From the NCBI RefSeq assembly GCF_002157735.2, contig NZ_AP018689.1, forward strand, positions 434,001 to 498,000: a stretch of DNA of 64,000 nucleotides. The letters run 5' to 3'. The notes under the pieces are model-generated. The model worked only from the letters and a program-made list of their open reading frames with translations. It was not told the DNA's origin and did not search any database. Below are positions 1 to 8,481 of the stretch, in pieces (position 1 is the stretch's first letter; every line of letters begins with the position of its first letter). The position numbers and the translations under genes are program-made. The stretch is from Vibrio aphrogenes (GTDB taxonomy: Bacteria; Pseudomonadota; Gammaproteobacteria; Enterobacterales; Vibrionaceae).

Positions 1-148
1 CTTGTATGCGGGTAAGCGTAAGCTTGGATTAAAACCGATTGATCTAGATAACTTCCGTGGCGAACGTGGTCGTCGAGGAGGCAAACTGCCTAGAGGCTTA
101 CAACGTGTCACGAAAATCGAAGTGGATCATCCTGAATCTGCCGAGTAA
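1..148 (+). CDS. parC: DNA topoisomerase IV subunit A, C-terminal end (partial)
   Basis: Only the last 48 codons lie in the window, reading LYAGKRKLGLKPIDLDNF and then an RGERGRRGGKLPRGLQRV segment before a TAA stop at 146-148. This tail matches the end of the ParC C-terminal beta-pinwheel domain, the DNA-wrapping part of the decatenating topoisomerase. The gene enters from the left edge. A hairpin with a T-run follows at 170-197. The family call rests on the conserved tail only; GyrA is less likely because its tail differs. Confidence 0.8.
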   Translation, partial: LYAGKRKLGLKPIDLDNFRGERGRRGGKLPRGLQRVTKIEVDHPESAE

Positions 149-169
149 TCAATATGTTGTAAAATTGTA

Positions 170-197
170 AAGCGCCAGTGAGTTTGGCGCTTTTTTT
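170..197 (+). terminator. Rho-independent terminator after parC
   Basis: A 7-bp perfect stem, AGCGCCA (171-177) with TGGCGCT (185-191), is followed by a run of seven T. It lies 22 bases after the parC stop and ends that transcript before nupC. Confidence 0.85.
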
Positions 198-374
198 ATA
201 TTTGTTGATAAATCGATTTTAAAGTGACGAGTTAAAGAGGTATTCGTTTGCGTTCACATCTCAATAGATTGGTCGTGTTACAGACGTAATAGAAATGAAT
301 GAATGTGATCTATGCATTATAAAAATGAAACGATATGATCAAATATTCACACCAATTGAGAACTATATTGGGTT

Positions 375-1586
375 TTGAGTGTGATGGTATATTTACAATT
401 CTTCTTTGCGTTATTGGTTGTGACTGGGCTGGCTTTGTTAGGAAGCCGAAATCGTTCAGAGATTAAGATTCGCTATATCTTGCAATTATTACTTGTTGAA
501 ATAGCGCTGGCTTTCTTCTTTCTTCATTCTGATGTGGGAACTGGGATTATTCGCTCCATCTCTGCTGGGTTTGAAGCATTAATGGAATTTGCCGCACAAG
601 GTACCAACTTTGTATTTGGTGGTTTGCTGAATGCGGGTGAGTTTAGCTTTTTCCTCAACGTATTGATGCCGATAGTGTTGATTTCCGCTTTGATTGGTAT
701 TTTACAACACATCAAATTACTTCCTATTGTGATCCAAGCGATTGGCTTTGTATTGTCGAAAGTGAATGGTATGGGGCGGTTAGAGTCATTTAACGCGATC
801 AGTGCGCTTATGGTGGGTCAATCAGAAAACTTTATTACCTATAAAGACATTCTCGGCAAAATGTCTGAAAAACGTATGTATACACTTGCGGCCACCGCGA
901 TGTCGACGGTATCGATGTCGATTGTCGGCTCTTATATGCAATTGATTGACCCTAAATATGTCGTAACGGCTTTGATTCTAAATATGTTCAGTAGTTTTAC
1001 GATTTTATCTTTGATTAACCCTTATGATTACGATGCGGAAGTCGATTTTAATGACATGGTTAAGCAAGGGCAGGACGAGCAACCTAAAGACAGTTTCTTT
1101 GAAATGTTAGGTGAGTATATTCTTACTGGGTTCAAAGTGGCGGTGATTGTGGCTGCGATGTTAATTGGCTTTATTGCCTTAATTGCCTTAATCAACCATG
1201 GTTTTGATTTAGTGTTCGGGATTACGTTCCAAGCGGTACTCGGTTATGTATTTTATCCGATTGCTTGGCTGATTGGAGTGCCAAGTTCAGAGGCGTTACA
1301 AGCGGGCAGCATTATGGCGACTAAATTAGTGACTAATGAATTTGTTGCGATGCTGGAGCTCAAAGATCAAGCCGCAAACTTATCGGAAATCACTGTCGGG
1401 ACTTTATCCATTTTTCTGGTGTCTTTTGCAAACTTTAGCTCCATTGGCATCATCGCTGGTGCGGTCAAAGGGGTCAATGAAGAAAAAGGCAATATGGTGG
1501 CAAAATTTGGCTTGAGATTGCTGTATGGCGCAACGTTAGTCAGCATTTTATCGGCAATTATCGCCAACTTTGTGTTTAGTTTGTAG
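375..1586 (+). CDS. nupC: Concentrative nucleoside transporter NupC
   Basis: This is an inner-membrane CNT-family nucleoside importer driven by an ion gradient. The 403 aa closely follow E. coli NupC (400 aa). Shared blocks include [59 protein letters not shown] and [17 protein letters not shown], with hydrophobic helices throughout. The start is uncertain: TTG at 375, GTG at 381 and ATG at 384 are in frame and none has a strong ribosome site. The gene is monocistronic, with a terminator at 1687-1719. Upstream, TGTGATCT near 305 looks like a left CRP half-site, but the right half is poor, so regulation by CRP or CytR is only a possibility. Confidence 0.93.
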   Translation: MSVMVYLQFFFALLVVTGLALLGSRNRSEIKIRYILQLLLVEIALAFFFLHSDVGTGIIRSISAGFEALMEFAAQGTNFVFGGLLNAGEFSFFLNVLMPIVLISALIGILQHIKLLPIVIQAIGFVLSKVNGMGRLESFNAISALMVGQSENFITYKDILGKMSEKRMYTLAATAMSTVSMSIVGSYMQLIDPKYVVTALILNMFSSFTILSLINPYDYDAEVDFNDMVKQGQDEQPKDSFFEMLGEYILTGFKVAVIVAAMLIGFIALIALINHGFDLVFGITFQAVLGYVFYPIAWLIGVPSSEALQAGSIMATKLVTNEFVAMLELKDQAANLSEITVGTLSIFLVSFANFSSIGIIAGAVKGVNEEKGNMVAKFGLRLLYGATLVSILSAIIANFVFSL

Positions 1587-1589
1587 TTT

Positions 1590-1640
1590 ATACCAATCCT
1601 ACTAATTATCTGAACACCTAATTAGTAGGATTAATGGTAT
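1590..1640. repeat. Long palindrome after nupC (possible dispersed repeat)
   Basis: ATACCAATCCTACTAATTA (1590-1608) pairs with TAATTAGTAGGAT...TGGTAT (1619-1640), leaving a 3-nt bulge and a 10-nt loop. It has no T-run, so it is not a simple terminator. A relative of the left arm with loop (20 of 24 bases) recurs at 11857-11880, which suggests a dispersed palindromic unit. Confidence 0.55.
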
Positions 1641-1686
1641 GAGAAACTCAGTTTTAAGCCACATTTATGGTCTGCTAAATGAATGA

Positions 1687-1719
1687 AAACATCATCATGT
1701 TATGTGATGATGTTTTTTT
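1687..1719 (+). terminator. Rho-independent terminator after nupC
   Basis: The 11-bp stem AAACATCATCA (1687-1697) with TGATGATGTTT (1705-1715) runs into a T-tract. It lies between nupC and the convergent degS and fits nupC termination. Confidence 0.8.
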
Positions 1720-1771
1720 ATGTCGTTGAGGGAGCATAATTGTTGTGCCGAGCTTTTTTATTCTTAATGCT

Positions 1772-2836
1772 TTAATCTCTAGGGTCTTCAGCAATCGTAA
1801 CGGGTAATGTTAGAGATTTGCCATCTCGTAAAATATCGAAGTTAACTACGGTGCCGGGACGAAACTCTGCCACCATGTCTAAAACACTTTGACTATTAAT
1901 GACTTTTTTACCATCAATTCCCACGATGACATCTTTTTCTTTGAGCGTCGCTTTATCGGCAGGTGAACCTTCGGCAATACTGAGAACCACGATACCATTA
2001 ACATAATCAATACCCAGCAAGCGAGCGGCAACCGCATTCATATCTTGAGCGTCGATACCAATGTAACCACGAATTACTCGACCATCGGCAATAATTTTTG
2101 TCATGATCTTATGGGCTAATTTATAAGGAATCGCAAAAGAAATACCATAGGTTTCCAAGTCTGTTGCTTGTTGGAATGAAGCCGTATTAATTCCGATTAA
2201 CTCACCTAAGGTATTCACTAAAGCGCCGCCAGAGTTTCCCTTGTTGATTGCCGCATCGGTTTGGATAAAGGCTTGTCGTCCATCAGCACTGACGGAGGAG
2301 CGGCCGATGGCTGAAATAATGCCAAAGGTGGTGGTTTGTCCTAAGTTGTAAGGATTACCTATGGCTAATACCACATCGCCAACTTTGGAGTTAGAGTCGG
2401 GGTTTTGTGGGATCACCGGTAAATTATTCATTTCAACTTTGAGAACAGCAATATCTGTGCGTTTGTCAGAGCCCACCAATTGAGCACTGGATACTCGACC
2501 ATCTTGCAATGCCACAACAATTTGATCGGCTTGAGCTACCACATGGTAATTGGTAATGATATACCCTTTATCGGACACGATAACGCCAGAGCCTAAGCCT
2601 TGGGTTTTGAGTTTTAAGCGGTCGCCTTCAACATATTGTCGGCTATAAATATTGGCGACAGCAGGACCTGCTCGATGGACCGCATGGCTAAATGAAATTT
2701 GCATATCATCAAAAGTTTCAGCTTTAGGTTCCGATTCAATATGCAAAATATCCTGACGTAACGATGGTACTGCGAATAAAATTACGACAGCGGTTGCTAG
2801 GCCAATAAGAATAGGTCGCAGCAAAAAATTAACCAT
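1772..2836 (-). CDS. degS: Membrane-anchored site-1 serine protease DegS
   Basis: DegS senses unassembled outer-membrane porins and makes the first cut in the anti-sigma factor RseA, activating sigma E. The 354 aa show an N-terminal membrane anchor (about residues 5-24), a trypsin-like domain with triad His98 (TNYHVV), Asp128 (RTDIAVLK) and Ser202 (KGNSGGALVN), then one PDZ domain from about residue 255. A single PDZ plus an uncleaved anchor separates it from DegQ. It lies downstream of degQ on the same strand, as in E. coli, but a strong hairpin between them suggests partial uncoupling or an own promoter. Confidence 0.95.
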   Translation of the reverse strand: MVNFLLRPILIGLATAVVILFAVPSLRQDILHIESEPKAETFDDMQISFSHAVHRAGPAVANIYSRQYVEGDRLKLKTQGLGSGVIVSDKGYIITNYHVVAQADQIVVALQDGRVSSAQLVGSDKRTDIAVLKVEMNNLPVIPQNPDSNSKVGDVVLAIGNPYNLGQTTTFGIISAIGRSSVSADGRQAFIQTDAAINKGNSGGALVNTLGELIGINTASFQQATDLETYGISFAIPYKLAHKIMTKIIADGRVIRGYIGIDAQDMNAVAARLLGIDYVNGIVVLSIAEGSPADKATLKEKDVIVGIDGKKVINSQSVLDMVAEFRPGTVVNFDILRDGKSLTLPVTIAEDPRD

Positions 2837-2905
2837 TGGTATCCTCAGGTGCGGGTATGAATTAAAGGGAGTCTTGCAAAGAATAGCACCGGATAGAAAG
2901 CAAAG

Positions 2906-2937
2906 AAAAGAGAAGTTTAGCGCGAAACTTCTCTTTT
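2906..2937 (-). terminator. Hairpin terminator between degQ and degS
   Basis: A perfect 13-bp stem, AAAAGAGAAGTTT (2906-2918) with AAACTTCTCTTTT (2925-2937), has a 6-nt loop. Read on the minus strand it ends in a T-rich stretch, so it should terminate or attenuate degQ transcripts before degS. Confidence 0.75.
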
Positions 2938-2968
2938 CTGTTGGTTATGGCGTTGCTAGTTAGGAGAA

Positions 2969-4342
2969 TTATTGAACCACTAAGTAAATAGTGCGTTCTC
3001 CTCGTTGAATGTTCAAGGCCAAGATATTGGTTTTTTGCTCAAGGACTTTTTGCATTTGTGCTAAATTCTTCACGCGAGTCCTATTTACGCCAATAATGAT
3101 ATCGCCTGCTTGCAGTTGATAACGTTCCGCCGCTGAGCCTTTCGTGATGTCGGTAATCTTGACGCCAGCAATTGGATCGTGGCTGTCAGTATTACTAAAT
3201 TTGGCACCATCAAGCCCCGGATGCAGTTCGGCAGCATTGGCTTGGATTTGTTCTGCTTCCCCTAGGGTGACATTTTTAGTGATATTTTTACCATCACGGA
3301 TGATGCCTATCTTGACGGTTTTCCCTGCACCAATGGTGGCAATTTTGGCACGTAATTCACCAAAGGTGTTGATCTTCTTATCATTAATCGAAACTAAAAC
3401 ATCACCCGCTTTTAAGCCTGCTTTTTCTGCTGCGCTGTTGGGCATGACTTGACTTACAAAGGCACCTTTACTGCTGTCGTAGCCCATTGCTTCGGCAAGG
3501 TCTGGGGTGATCTCTCCCCCTTGGATGCCTAATATGCCACGCTTAACGCCACCAAACTCAATGATTTGTTCGGTTAAGTTTTTCACCATATTGGATGGGA
3601 TGGCAAAACCAATACCGACATTACCACCATTTGGCCCTAAGATAGCGGTGTTAATTCCGACCAGTTCACCTTTCAGGTTGACTAAGGCTCCACCTGAGTT
3701 GCCGGTGTTAATAGCGGCATCGGTTTGAATAAAGTTTTCAAAGTTTTCAATATTAAGCCCACTACGACCTAATGCTGAAATGATCCCTGAGGTAACAGTT
3801 TGTCCTAAACCAAATGGGTTACCTATTGCGACTGCAAAATCACCAACGCGCAGTTGATCAGAGTCAGCCATTTTAATTTGAGTTAAACCGGATACGCTCT
3901 TTTCGAGTTTTAGAATGGCGATATCTGACAGTTTATCACCACCAATTAATGTGGCTTTTATTTCTCGGCCATCGGATAGGGCTACTTGGATTTTATCGGC
4001 TTCATTAATGACATGATAATTAGTCACAATATAGCCTTTATTCGCATCAATAATGACGCCAGAGCCTAGACCTCTGAATTGACGTTCAGGTTGAGCTGGA
4101 ACGGGGAAGTCTGGTCCAAAGAAGAAGCGGAATTGCTCTGGAATGGATTGTCCACTAGCGTGTTTCTTGCCTTCTACGAGCACAGAAACTACAGCCGGAG
4201 TCACTTGCTCAAGCATAGGAGCAAGGCTCGGCATTTCTTGGCCATTTAATGACGTCGGAAGGGTAGCACTGGCTGACACCGGGGTTAAAACAGCACTAAG
4301 GCTTAATGAGATAGCACTCAGAACAAGCAAAGGTTTTTTCAT
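2969..4342 (-). CDS. degQ: Periplasmic serine endoprotease DegQ (DegP/HtrA family)
   Basis: This periplasmic protease and chaperone degrades misfolded envelope proteins. The 457 aa begin with a signal peptide cleaved after ASA at about residue 26. The protease domain has His110 (TNYHVI), Asp140 (LSDIAILK) and Ser216 (TGNSGGALVN), followed by two PDZ domains (roughly 255-345 and 370-457). The length, close to E. coli DegQ (455) and below DegP (474), the short LA loop and the place beside degS favour DegQ. In many vibrios this is the only DegP/DegQ protein and may serve both roles. Confidence 0.93.
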   Translation of the reverse strand: MKKPLLVLSAISLSLSAVLTPVSASATLPTSLNGQEMPSLAPMLEQVTPAVVSVLVEGKKHASGQSIPEQFRFFFGPDFPVPAQPERQFRGLGSGVIIDANKGYIVTNYHVINEADKIQVALSDGREIKATLIGGDKLSDIAILKLEKSVSGLTQIKMADSDQLRVGDFAVAIGNPFGLGQTVTSGIISALGRSGLNIENFENFIQTDAAINTGNSGGALVNLKGELVGINTAILGPNGGNVGIGFAIPSNMVKNLTEQIIEFGGVKRGILGIQGGEITPDLAEAMGYDSSKGAFVSQVMPNSAAEKAGLKAGDVLVSINDKKINTFGELRAKIATIGAGKTVKIGIIRDGKNITKNVTLGEAEQIQANAAELHPGLDGAKFSNTDSHDPIAGVKITDITKGSAAERYQLQAGDIIIGVNRTRVKNLAQMQKVLEQKTNILALNIQRGERTIYLVVQ

Positions 4343-4416
4343 TCTAATACTCCTTTATTGAATACCGGAGCTATAGAGTAAAAAAACCTTGCAAAGTTCC
4401 CACGAAATGAGAGAGG

Positions 4417-4854
4417 TTATGACGCTTTGTTCATTTCTGGTGAATTACTTAACGTTTTTTTCTGATCTTTAAGTAAGCCAGTCGAACCATTCGCGTAATC
4501 TTTAGGTTGAACATCGGTAATTTCTTCGTGATGTTTGTCTTCGCTTGACTCTTCTGCTGCCTGAGTAATAAATGGATTCTCTTGTTTTGGTAGGTTAGGC
4601 AATAAATCAGAAGAGGTTTGTGCCATATGTTGATAAAGCTTAGTGTAACTTTTCCCTAAACTATCGAGCATTTCTGCAGTATTTGAGAAGTGGTCAGATA
4701 GATCTTGGCGATGTTGTTCTAACTCAAACTTGGTGGTTTCAAGTTCCTTTTGAAGTTGCTTATGTTTCTTGTATTCAGGTGTCATTAAGCGGGCAATGAT
4801 AATGCCGATAATGATACCAATAACCAAACCTACTGCAGCATAAAGAAAAACCAT
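4417..4854 (-). CDS. zapG: Cell-envelope/division protein ZapG (YhcB, DUF1043)
   Basis: This small inner-membrane protein of the YhcB family is linked in E. coli to envelope growth and the divisome. The 145 aa start with one membrane helix (MVFLYAAVGLVIGIIIGIII), then a charged coiled-coil stretch rich in K, E and Q (about 28-70), and a low-complexity acidic C-terminus. It lies upstream of degQ on the same strand and back to back with zapE, the arrangement seen in E. coli. The 74-base gap to degQ has no obvious terminator, so co-transcription is possible. Confidence 0.9.
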   Translation of the reverse strand: MVFLYAAVGLVIGIIIGIIIARLMTPEYKKHKQLQKELETTKFELEQHRQDLSDHFSNTAEMLDSLGKSYTKLYQHMAQTSSDLLPNLPKQENPFITQAAEESSEDKHHEEITDVQPKDYANGSTGLLKDQKKTLSNSPEMNKAS

Positions 4855-5023
4855 AAAAGTTCCTTATCATTGTTTTCTAACATGTTTATTACAACAAGTT
4901 ATACATGTTTTAAATACATGGTACTATGGCCGTCTTGCTTGATAAAGCAAAAGCTGCCCTTAGAACGATCAATGTGGGGCCATTTTCTCAATATATCACT
5001 TCGGTAATCATGGATGACATTGA

Positions 5024-6127
5024 ATGATGACGCCAAAGCAAAAGTATCTCTACGACATTGAGCATTTAGGATTTCAACCTGATCAAGCTCAACATAATGC
5101 AGTCGAAAAGTTAGATCAACTTTATCATCAATTTCTTGAGTATGTATCAACACCTCGCAAAAAAACGAGTTTATTTTCTCAACTTTTTCAGCGTCAAAAA
5201 GAGACTGCTCCGCCAAAGGGATTGTACTTTTGGGGAGGGGTGGGGCGTGGTAAAACCTATTTGATGGATGTGTTTTATGATGCTTTGCCTTATGCCAAGA
5301 AAAGTCGAATGCATTTCCATCGTTTTATGTTACGAGTTCATAAAGAGTTAGGGTTATTGAAGGATGTCGAAGACCCGTTGCAAAAGGTTGCTGATATTTT
5401 AAAACAAGAAACGGACATCATTTGTTTTGATGAGTTTTTTGTCTCTGATATTACCGATGCGATGATCTTAGGCACCTTGTTTGAAGCGCTTTTTGAACGC
5501 GGTATGGTTTTGGTTGCAACCTCGAATATTCCTCCGAAAGAGTTATACCGAAATGGACTACAAAGAGCGCGTTTTTTACCTGCGATTCGCTTAATCGAAC
5601 AACATTGTACCGAAGTGAATGTCGACAGTGGGGTGGACTACCGATTAAGAACCTTAGAGCAAGCTGAAATTTATCATTTTCCATTAGATGACAAGGCTGC
5701 CGACAATTTGCAGCGGTATTATCGTCAATTGAGTCGAGGTGAATTAAAAGAAGCAACCTCTATCTTGATTAACCATCGACAAATTGCAGTAAAAGGTGCG
5801 TGCGATGGTGTGCTTTATGCCAACTTTTCTCAATTGTGTGAAAGCTCGCGTAGCCAATCAGACTATATTGAAATATCACGTTTATACCATACGGTGCTCT
5901 TGGCGGAAGTGAAGCAAATGGACAGCACTCGAGATGATGCCGCTCGACGTTTTATTGCGTTAGTGGATGAGTTTTATGAGCGTAATGTGACCTTGATTCT
6001 TTCTGCTGAAGTGGCATTGTCGGATTTGTACACTCAAGGTCGGCTAGAATTTGAATTTCAACGTTGCCAATCCCGTTTGATTGAAATGCAAAGTGTTGCG
6101 TATTTATCGAACGAACACTTAGCCTAG
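5024..6127 (+). CDS. zapE: Cell division ATPase ZapE (AFG1-like)
   Basis: ZapE is an AFG1/LACE1-type ATPase that acts on the Z-ring in E. coli under stress or low oxygen. The 367 aa carry a Walker A motif GGVGRGKT at residues 71-78 and a Walker B IICFDEFFVSD near 138. Other family blocks are VATSNIPP, LYRNGLQRARFLPAI and RFIALVDEFYERNV. Two consecutive ATG codons (5024 and 5027) are both possible starts. It is divergent from zapG. A 105-codon open frame on the opposite strand over its 5' end is treated as a shadow. Confidence 0.93.
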   Translation: MMTPKQKYLYDIEHLGFQPDQAQHNAVEKLDQLYHQFLEYVSTPRKKTSLFSQLFQRQKETAPPKGLYFWGGVGRGKTYLMDVFYDALPYAKKSRMHFHRFMLRVHKELGLLKDVEDPLQKVADILKQETDIICFDEFFVSDITDAMILGTLFEALFERGMVLVATSNIPPKELYRNGLQRARFLPAIRLIEQHCTEVNVDSGVDYRLRTLEQAEIYHFPLDDKAADNLQRYYRQLSRGELKEATSILINHRQIAVKGACDGVLYANFSQLCESSRSQSDYIEISRLYHTVLLAEVKQMDSTRDDAARRFIALVDEFYERNVTLILSAEVALSDLYTQGRLEFEFQRCQSRLIEMQSVAYLSNEHLA

Positions 6128-6267
6128 CGAGAGGATGAAATGAGTGAAATATCATCAATCCGCCTTTTATTTCCGGTGATTTTGACGATTTAAGTAAAAT
6201 CGTAACCTTATTTTTAATTAATCAGATTTTTTTAGCAAAAATAGATGATTTTTCCCTCACTCTTCTC

Positions 6268-6273
6268 TATAAT
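6268..6273 (+). promoter_or_regulatory. Likely -10 of the rplM-rpsI promoter
   Basis: A perfect TATAAT lies about 190 bases before rplM, and transcription would start near 6280. The region 17 bases upstream has no good TTGACA, so the -35 is weak or activated. No other consensus -10 is seen in the 333-base gap between zapE and rplM. Confidence 0.6.
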
Positions 6274-6279
6274 CCTGCG

Positions 6280-6460
6280 ACCCACCGTTACTGCAGGTTG
6301 CGTTTGCTCTTTTAGTAGAGGGACAAAGCCGAGAGTGTCTACCACTCGAAGGGGTGAGCATAGAGCTCTTAGACAGTGGGAATGAGTATATATGCTCATT
6401 GATAATGAATGGGGAACTCATTCCTTAAACTAGAATATTAATTTAACGGGTATTATTAGC
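6280..6460 (+). promoter_or_regulatory. Structured 5' leader of rplM-rpsI mRNA
   Basis: About 180 nt of leader separate the predicted start from the rplM ATG. CCCAC (6281-6285) can pair with GTGGG (6376-6380), closing a branched fold. Beyond it, GGAATGAG (6379-6386) can pair perfectly with CTCATTCC (6417-6424), or part of it with CTCAT (6395-6399), giving mutually exclusive hairpins. The operon is known to be autoregulated by L13 in E. coli; that this leader is the operator is inference. Confidence 0.5.
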
Positions 6461-6889
6461 ATGAAAACTTTCGTTGCTAAACCAGAAACTGTAAAACGCG
6501 ACTGGTATGTTGTAGACGCTGAAGGTAAAACTCTTGGCCGTCTAGCAAGTGAAATTGCATCTCGCCTACGTGGCAAACATAAAGCTGAGTACACTCCTCA
6601 CGTTGACACTGGTGATTACATCATCGTTGTAAACGCTGAGAAAGTAGCTGTTACAGGTAACAAAGCGAAGGGTAAAATCTATTACCGTCACTCTGAATTC
6701 CCTGGTGGTCTAAAATCAATCTCTTTTGAAAAACTGATTGATCACAAACCAGAAATGGCGATTGAACTAGCTGTTAAAGGTATGCTACCACGTGGTCCTC
6801 TTGGCCGTGCTATGTACCGTAAGCTAAAAGTTTACGCTGGCGCTGAGCACAACCATGCTGCTCAACAACCACAAGTACTAGACATCTAA
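6461..6889 (+). CDS. rplM: 50S ribosomal protein L13
   Basis: L13 is an early-assembly 23S rRNA-binding protein. The 142 aa match the universal length and sequence, with [19 protein letters not shown] at the start and [21 protein letters not shown] near the end. Codon use is strongly biased to preferred codons, as expected for a ribosomal gene. It is followed 15 bases later by rpsI in the conserved two-gene operon. Confidence 0.98.
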   Translation: MKTFVAKPETVKRDWYVVDAEGKTLGRLASEIASRLRGKHKAEYTPHVDTGDYIIVVNAEKVAVTGNKAKGKIYYRHSEFPGGLKSISFEKLIDHKPEMAIELAVKGMLPRGPLGRAMYRKLKVYAGAEHNHAAQQPQVLDI

Positions 6890-6904
6890 TCGAGGATTAT
6901 CGAA

Positions 6905-7297
6905 ATGGCAGAGAATCAATACTACGGCACTGGCCGTCGCAAAAGCTCAGCTGCTCGTGTTTTCATCAAACCAGGCAGCGGCAACATCGTAATCAACAAA
7001 CGTGACCTAGACACCTACTTCGGTCGTCCAACTTCACGTATGGTTGTTAAACAACCTCTTGAACTTGTTGATATGGTAGAGAAACTAGACCTATACATCA
7101 CTGTTAAAGGTGGTGGTATTTCTGGTCAAGCTGGTGCGATCCGTCACGGTATCACACGCGCTCTAATGGAATACGATGAGTCTCTACGTCCTGCGCTACG
7201 TGCAGCTGGCTACGTTACACGTGACGCTCGTTGCGTTGAACGTAAGAAAGTTGGTCTACGTAAAGCACGTCGTAAACCACAATTCTCTAAGCGTTAA
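6905..7297 (+). CDS. rpsI: 30S ribosomal protein S9
   Basis: S9 binds 16S rRNA in the small-subunit head, and its basic C-terminal tail reaches the P-site tRNA. The 130 aa show [17 protein letters not shown] at the start, the [15 protein letters not shown] block and the classic end [17 protein letters not shown]-type ribosome site lies before the ATG. It is the second gene of the rplM operon and is followed by a strong terminator. Confidence 0.98.
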   Translation: MAENQYYGTGRRKSSAARVFIKPGSGNIVINKRDLDTYFGRPTSRMVVKQPLELVDMVEKLDLYITVKGGGISGQAGAIRHGITRALMEYDESLRPALRAAGYVTRDARCVERKKVGLRKARRKPQFSKR

Positions 7298-7359
7298 TTT
7301 ACTTTACAGGTTTTCCTGTATTGCAAATCAACGTCACCAGTTTTCTGGTGTGTGGTTAC

Positions 7360-7389
7360 AAAAGCTCGGCTTCGGTCGAGCTTTTTTGT
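7360..7389 (+). terminator. UUCG-loop terminator after rpsI
   Basis: A stem GCTCG-GC / GT-CGAGC (about 7364-7381) is capped by TTCG, an extra-stable UUCG tetraloop, flanked by A's upstream and TTTTTT downstream. A second small hairpin, CACCAG/CTGGTG at 7335-7350, precedes it. Confidence 0.9.
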
Positions 7390-7887
7390 TTTTATGGTTT
7401 AACATTATTACTTCACGACGTCTTTTTACGGTTTTATTTTCTTTTTACGCTCTACTTTTTCACTTTATTCTCTTTGTGGATTTCATTTTTCCTTTCTTAT
7501 CTTTGCCATCATGTTGAGTTGGCTAAATGTTACTAAATGTATCATTTAAATATCGATTTCACTTTATTTCCCTAATAGTTCGCCACATTTTATCGTTTCA
7601 ATATGATTTTTAATGACCTGTAATGATGAGTTTTTAATGGCTTTTGTGAGGTCCTAAACAAATATAGGTTACAGATGTTACGAAAAGGTAGCTTTACCTT
7701 GTCTGGATGTAACGGTTTATTTATCATTTGAATGAATTTTTATAAACATGTGCATGATTATAAGCCAATAAATACTGCCGTTATCTTGGCGGTGTGAATA
7801 ATAAAGTGCACATTTGAGAGTATTAGGTCGCCAGACTTATGGATTGGGTTACTCTTTTGTATTGAATGCAGATTGGGAGATGTTTGG
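7390..7887. other. Intergenic region upstream of petABC
   Basis: About 500 AT-rich bases hold no convincing gene; open frames here are short, hydrophobic and composed of T-rich filler. A nested inverted repeat lies at 7677-7713: GTTAC with GTAAC outside, and AAGGTA with TACCTT inside around a 4-nt loop. It could be an operator or leader hairpin for petA. No clear sigma70 promoter is identified. Confidence 0.4.
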
Positions 7888-8481
7888 ATGAGCAATGCGC
7901 CTATAAATAATGGCCGTCGGCGCTTTTTAACCGCTACGACAGCTGTTGTTGGTGGTATTGGAGCGGTGGCGGTTGCCGTGCCTTTTATTAAATCTTGGAA
8001 TCCAAGTGAAAGGGCTAAGGCAGCTGGTGCGCCTGTAGAGGTGGATATCAGTAAGCTAGAAGAAGGTCAGTTAGTGCGGGTCGAATGGCGAGGAAAACCT
8101 GTTTGGGTGGTTCGGCGTTCAAAGTCCACATTAGCTGAGTTAGATTCGTTGGATGATAAACTTCGCGATCCTGCATCCGAACAAGAGCAGCAGCCTGAAT
8201 ATGCTCAAAATAAATATCGTTCTATTAAGCCTGACTATTTTGTCGCGGTAGGTATCTGTACTCACCTTGGCTGTTCACCAACGTATTTACCTGATTCTTT
8301 TAGTGAACAAGTTCAAGGTGTTAAATCGGGGTTCTTCTGCCCATGTCACGGGTCAAAATTTGATTTAGCGGGGCGAGTGTTCCAAGGGGTTCCTGCACCG
8401 CTCAATTTAGTGGTACCAGAACATGGTTATCTAAGTGATAGCAGAATTATCATTGGTGAGAGTCGTGGAGGGGAAGCCTGA
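7888..8481 (+). CDS. petA: Ubiquinol-cytochrome c reductase Rieske iron-sulfur subunit
   Basis: This is the Rieske 2Fe-2S subunit of the cytochrome bc1 complex, which passes electrons from ubiquinol to cytochrome c1. With ATG at 7888 (GGGAGA upstream) it is 197 aa. A twin-arginine-type N-terminus (NGRRRFLTATT) and a membrane anchor come first, then cluster ligands CTHLGC (C124, H126, C129) and CPCHGS (C151, C153, H154). An in-frame TTG at 7873 is rejected because it lacks a ribosome site. petB follows with a one-base TGATG overlap. Confidence 0.95.
   Translation: MSNAPINNGRRRFLTATTAVVGGIGAVAVAVPFIKSWNPSERAKAAGAPVEVDISKLEEGQLVRVEWRGKPVWVVRRSKSTLAELDSLDDKLRDPASEQEQQPEYAQNKYRSIKPDYFVAVGICTHLGCSPTYLPDSFSEQVQGVKSGFFCPCHGSKFDLAGRVFQGVPAPLNLVVPEHGYLSDSRIIIGESRGGEA

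Noticed and set aside
4899..5216. 105-codon minus-strand frame between zapG and zapE
   Set aside because: More than half lies antisense to zapE; no family match seen and no ribosome site identified.
7176..7536. Two overlapping open frames (113 and 71 codons) after rpsI with hydrophobic translations
   Set aside because: They cover the rpsI 3' end, its terminator and T-rich DNA; no ribosome site or family resemblance.
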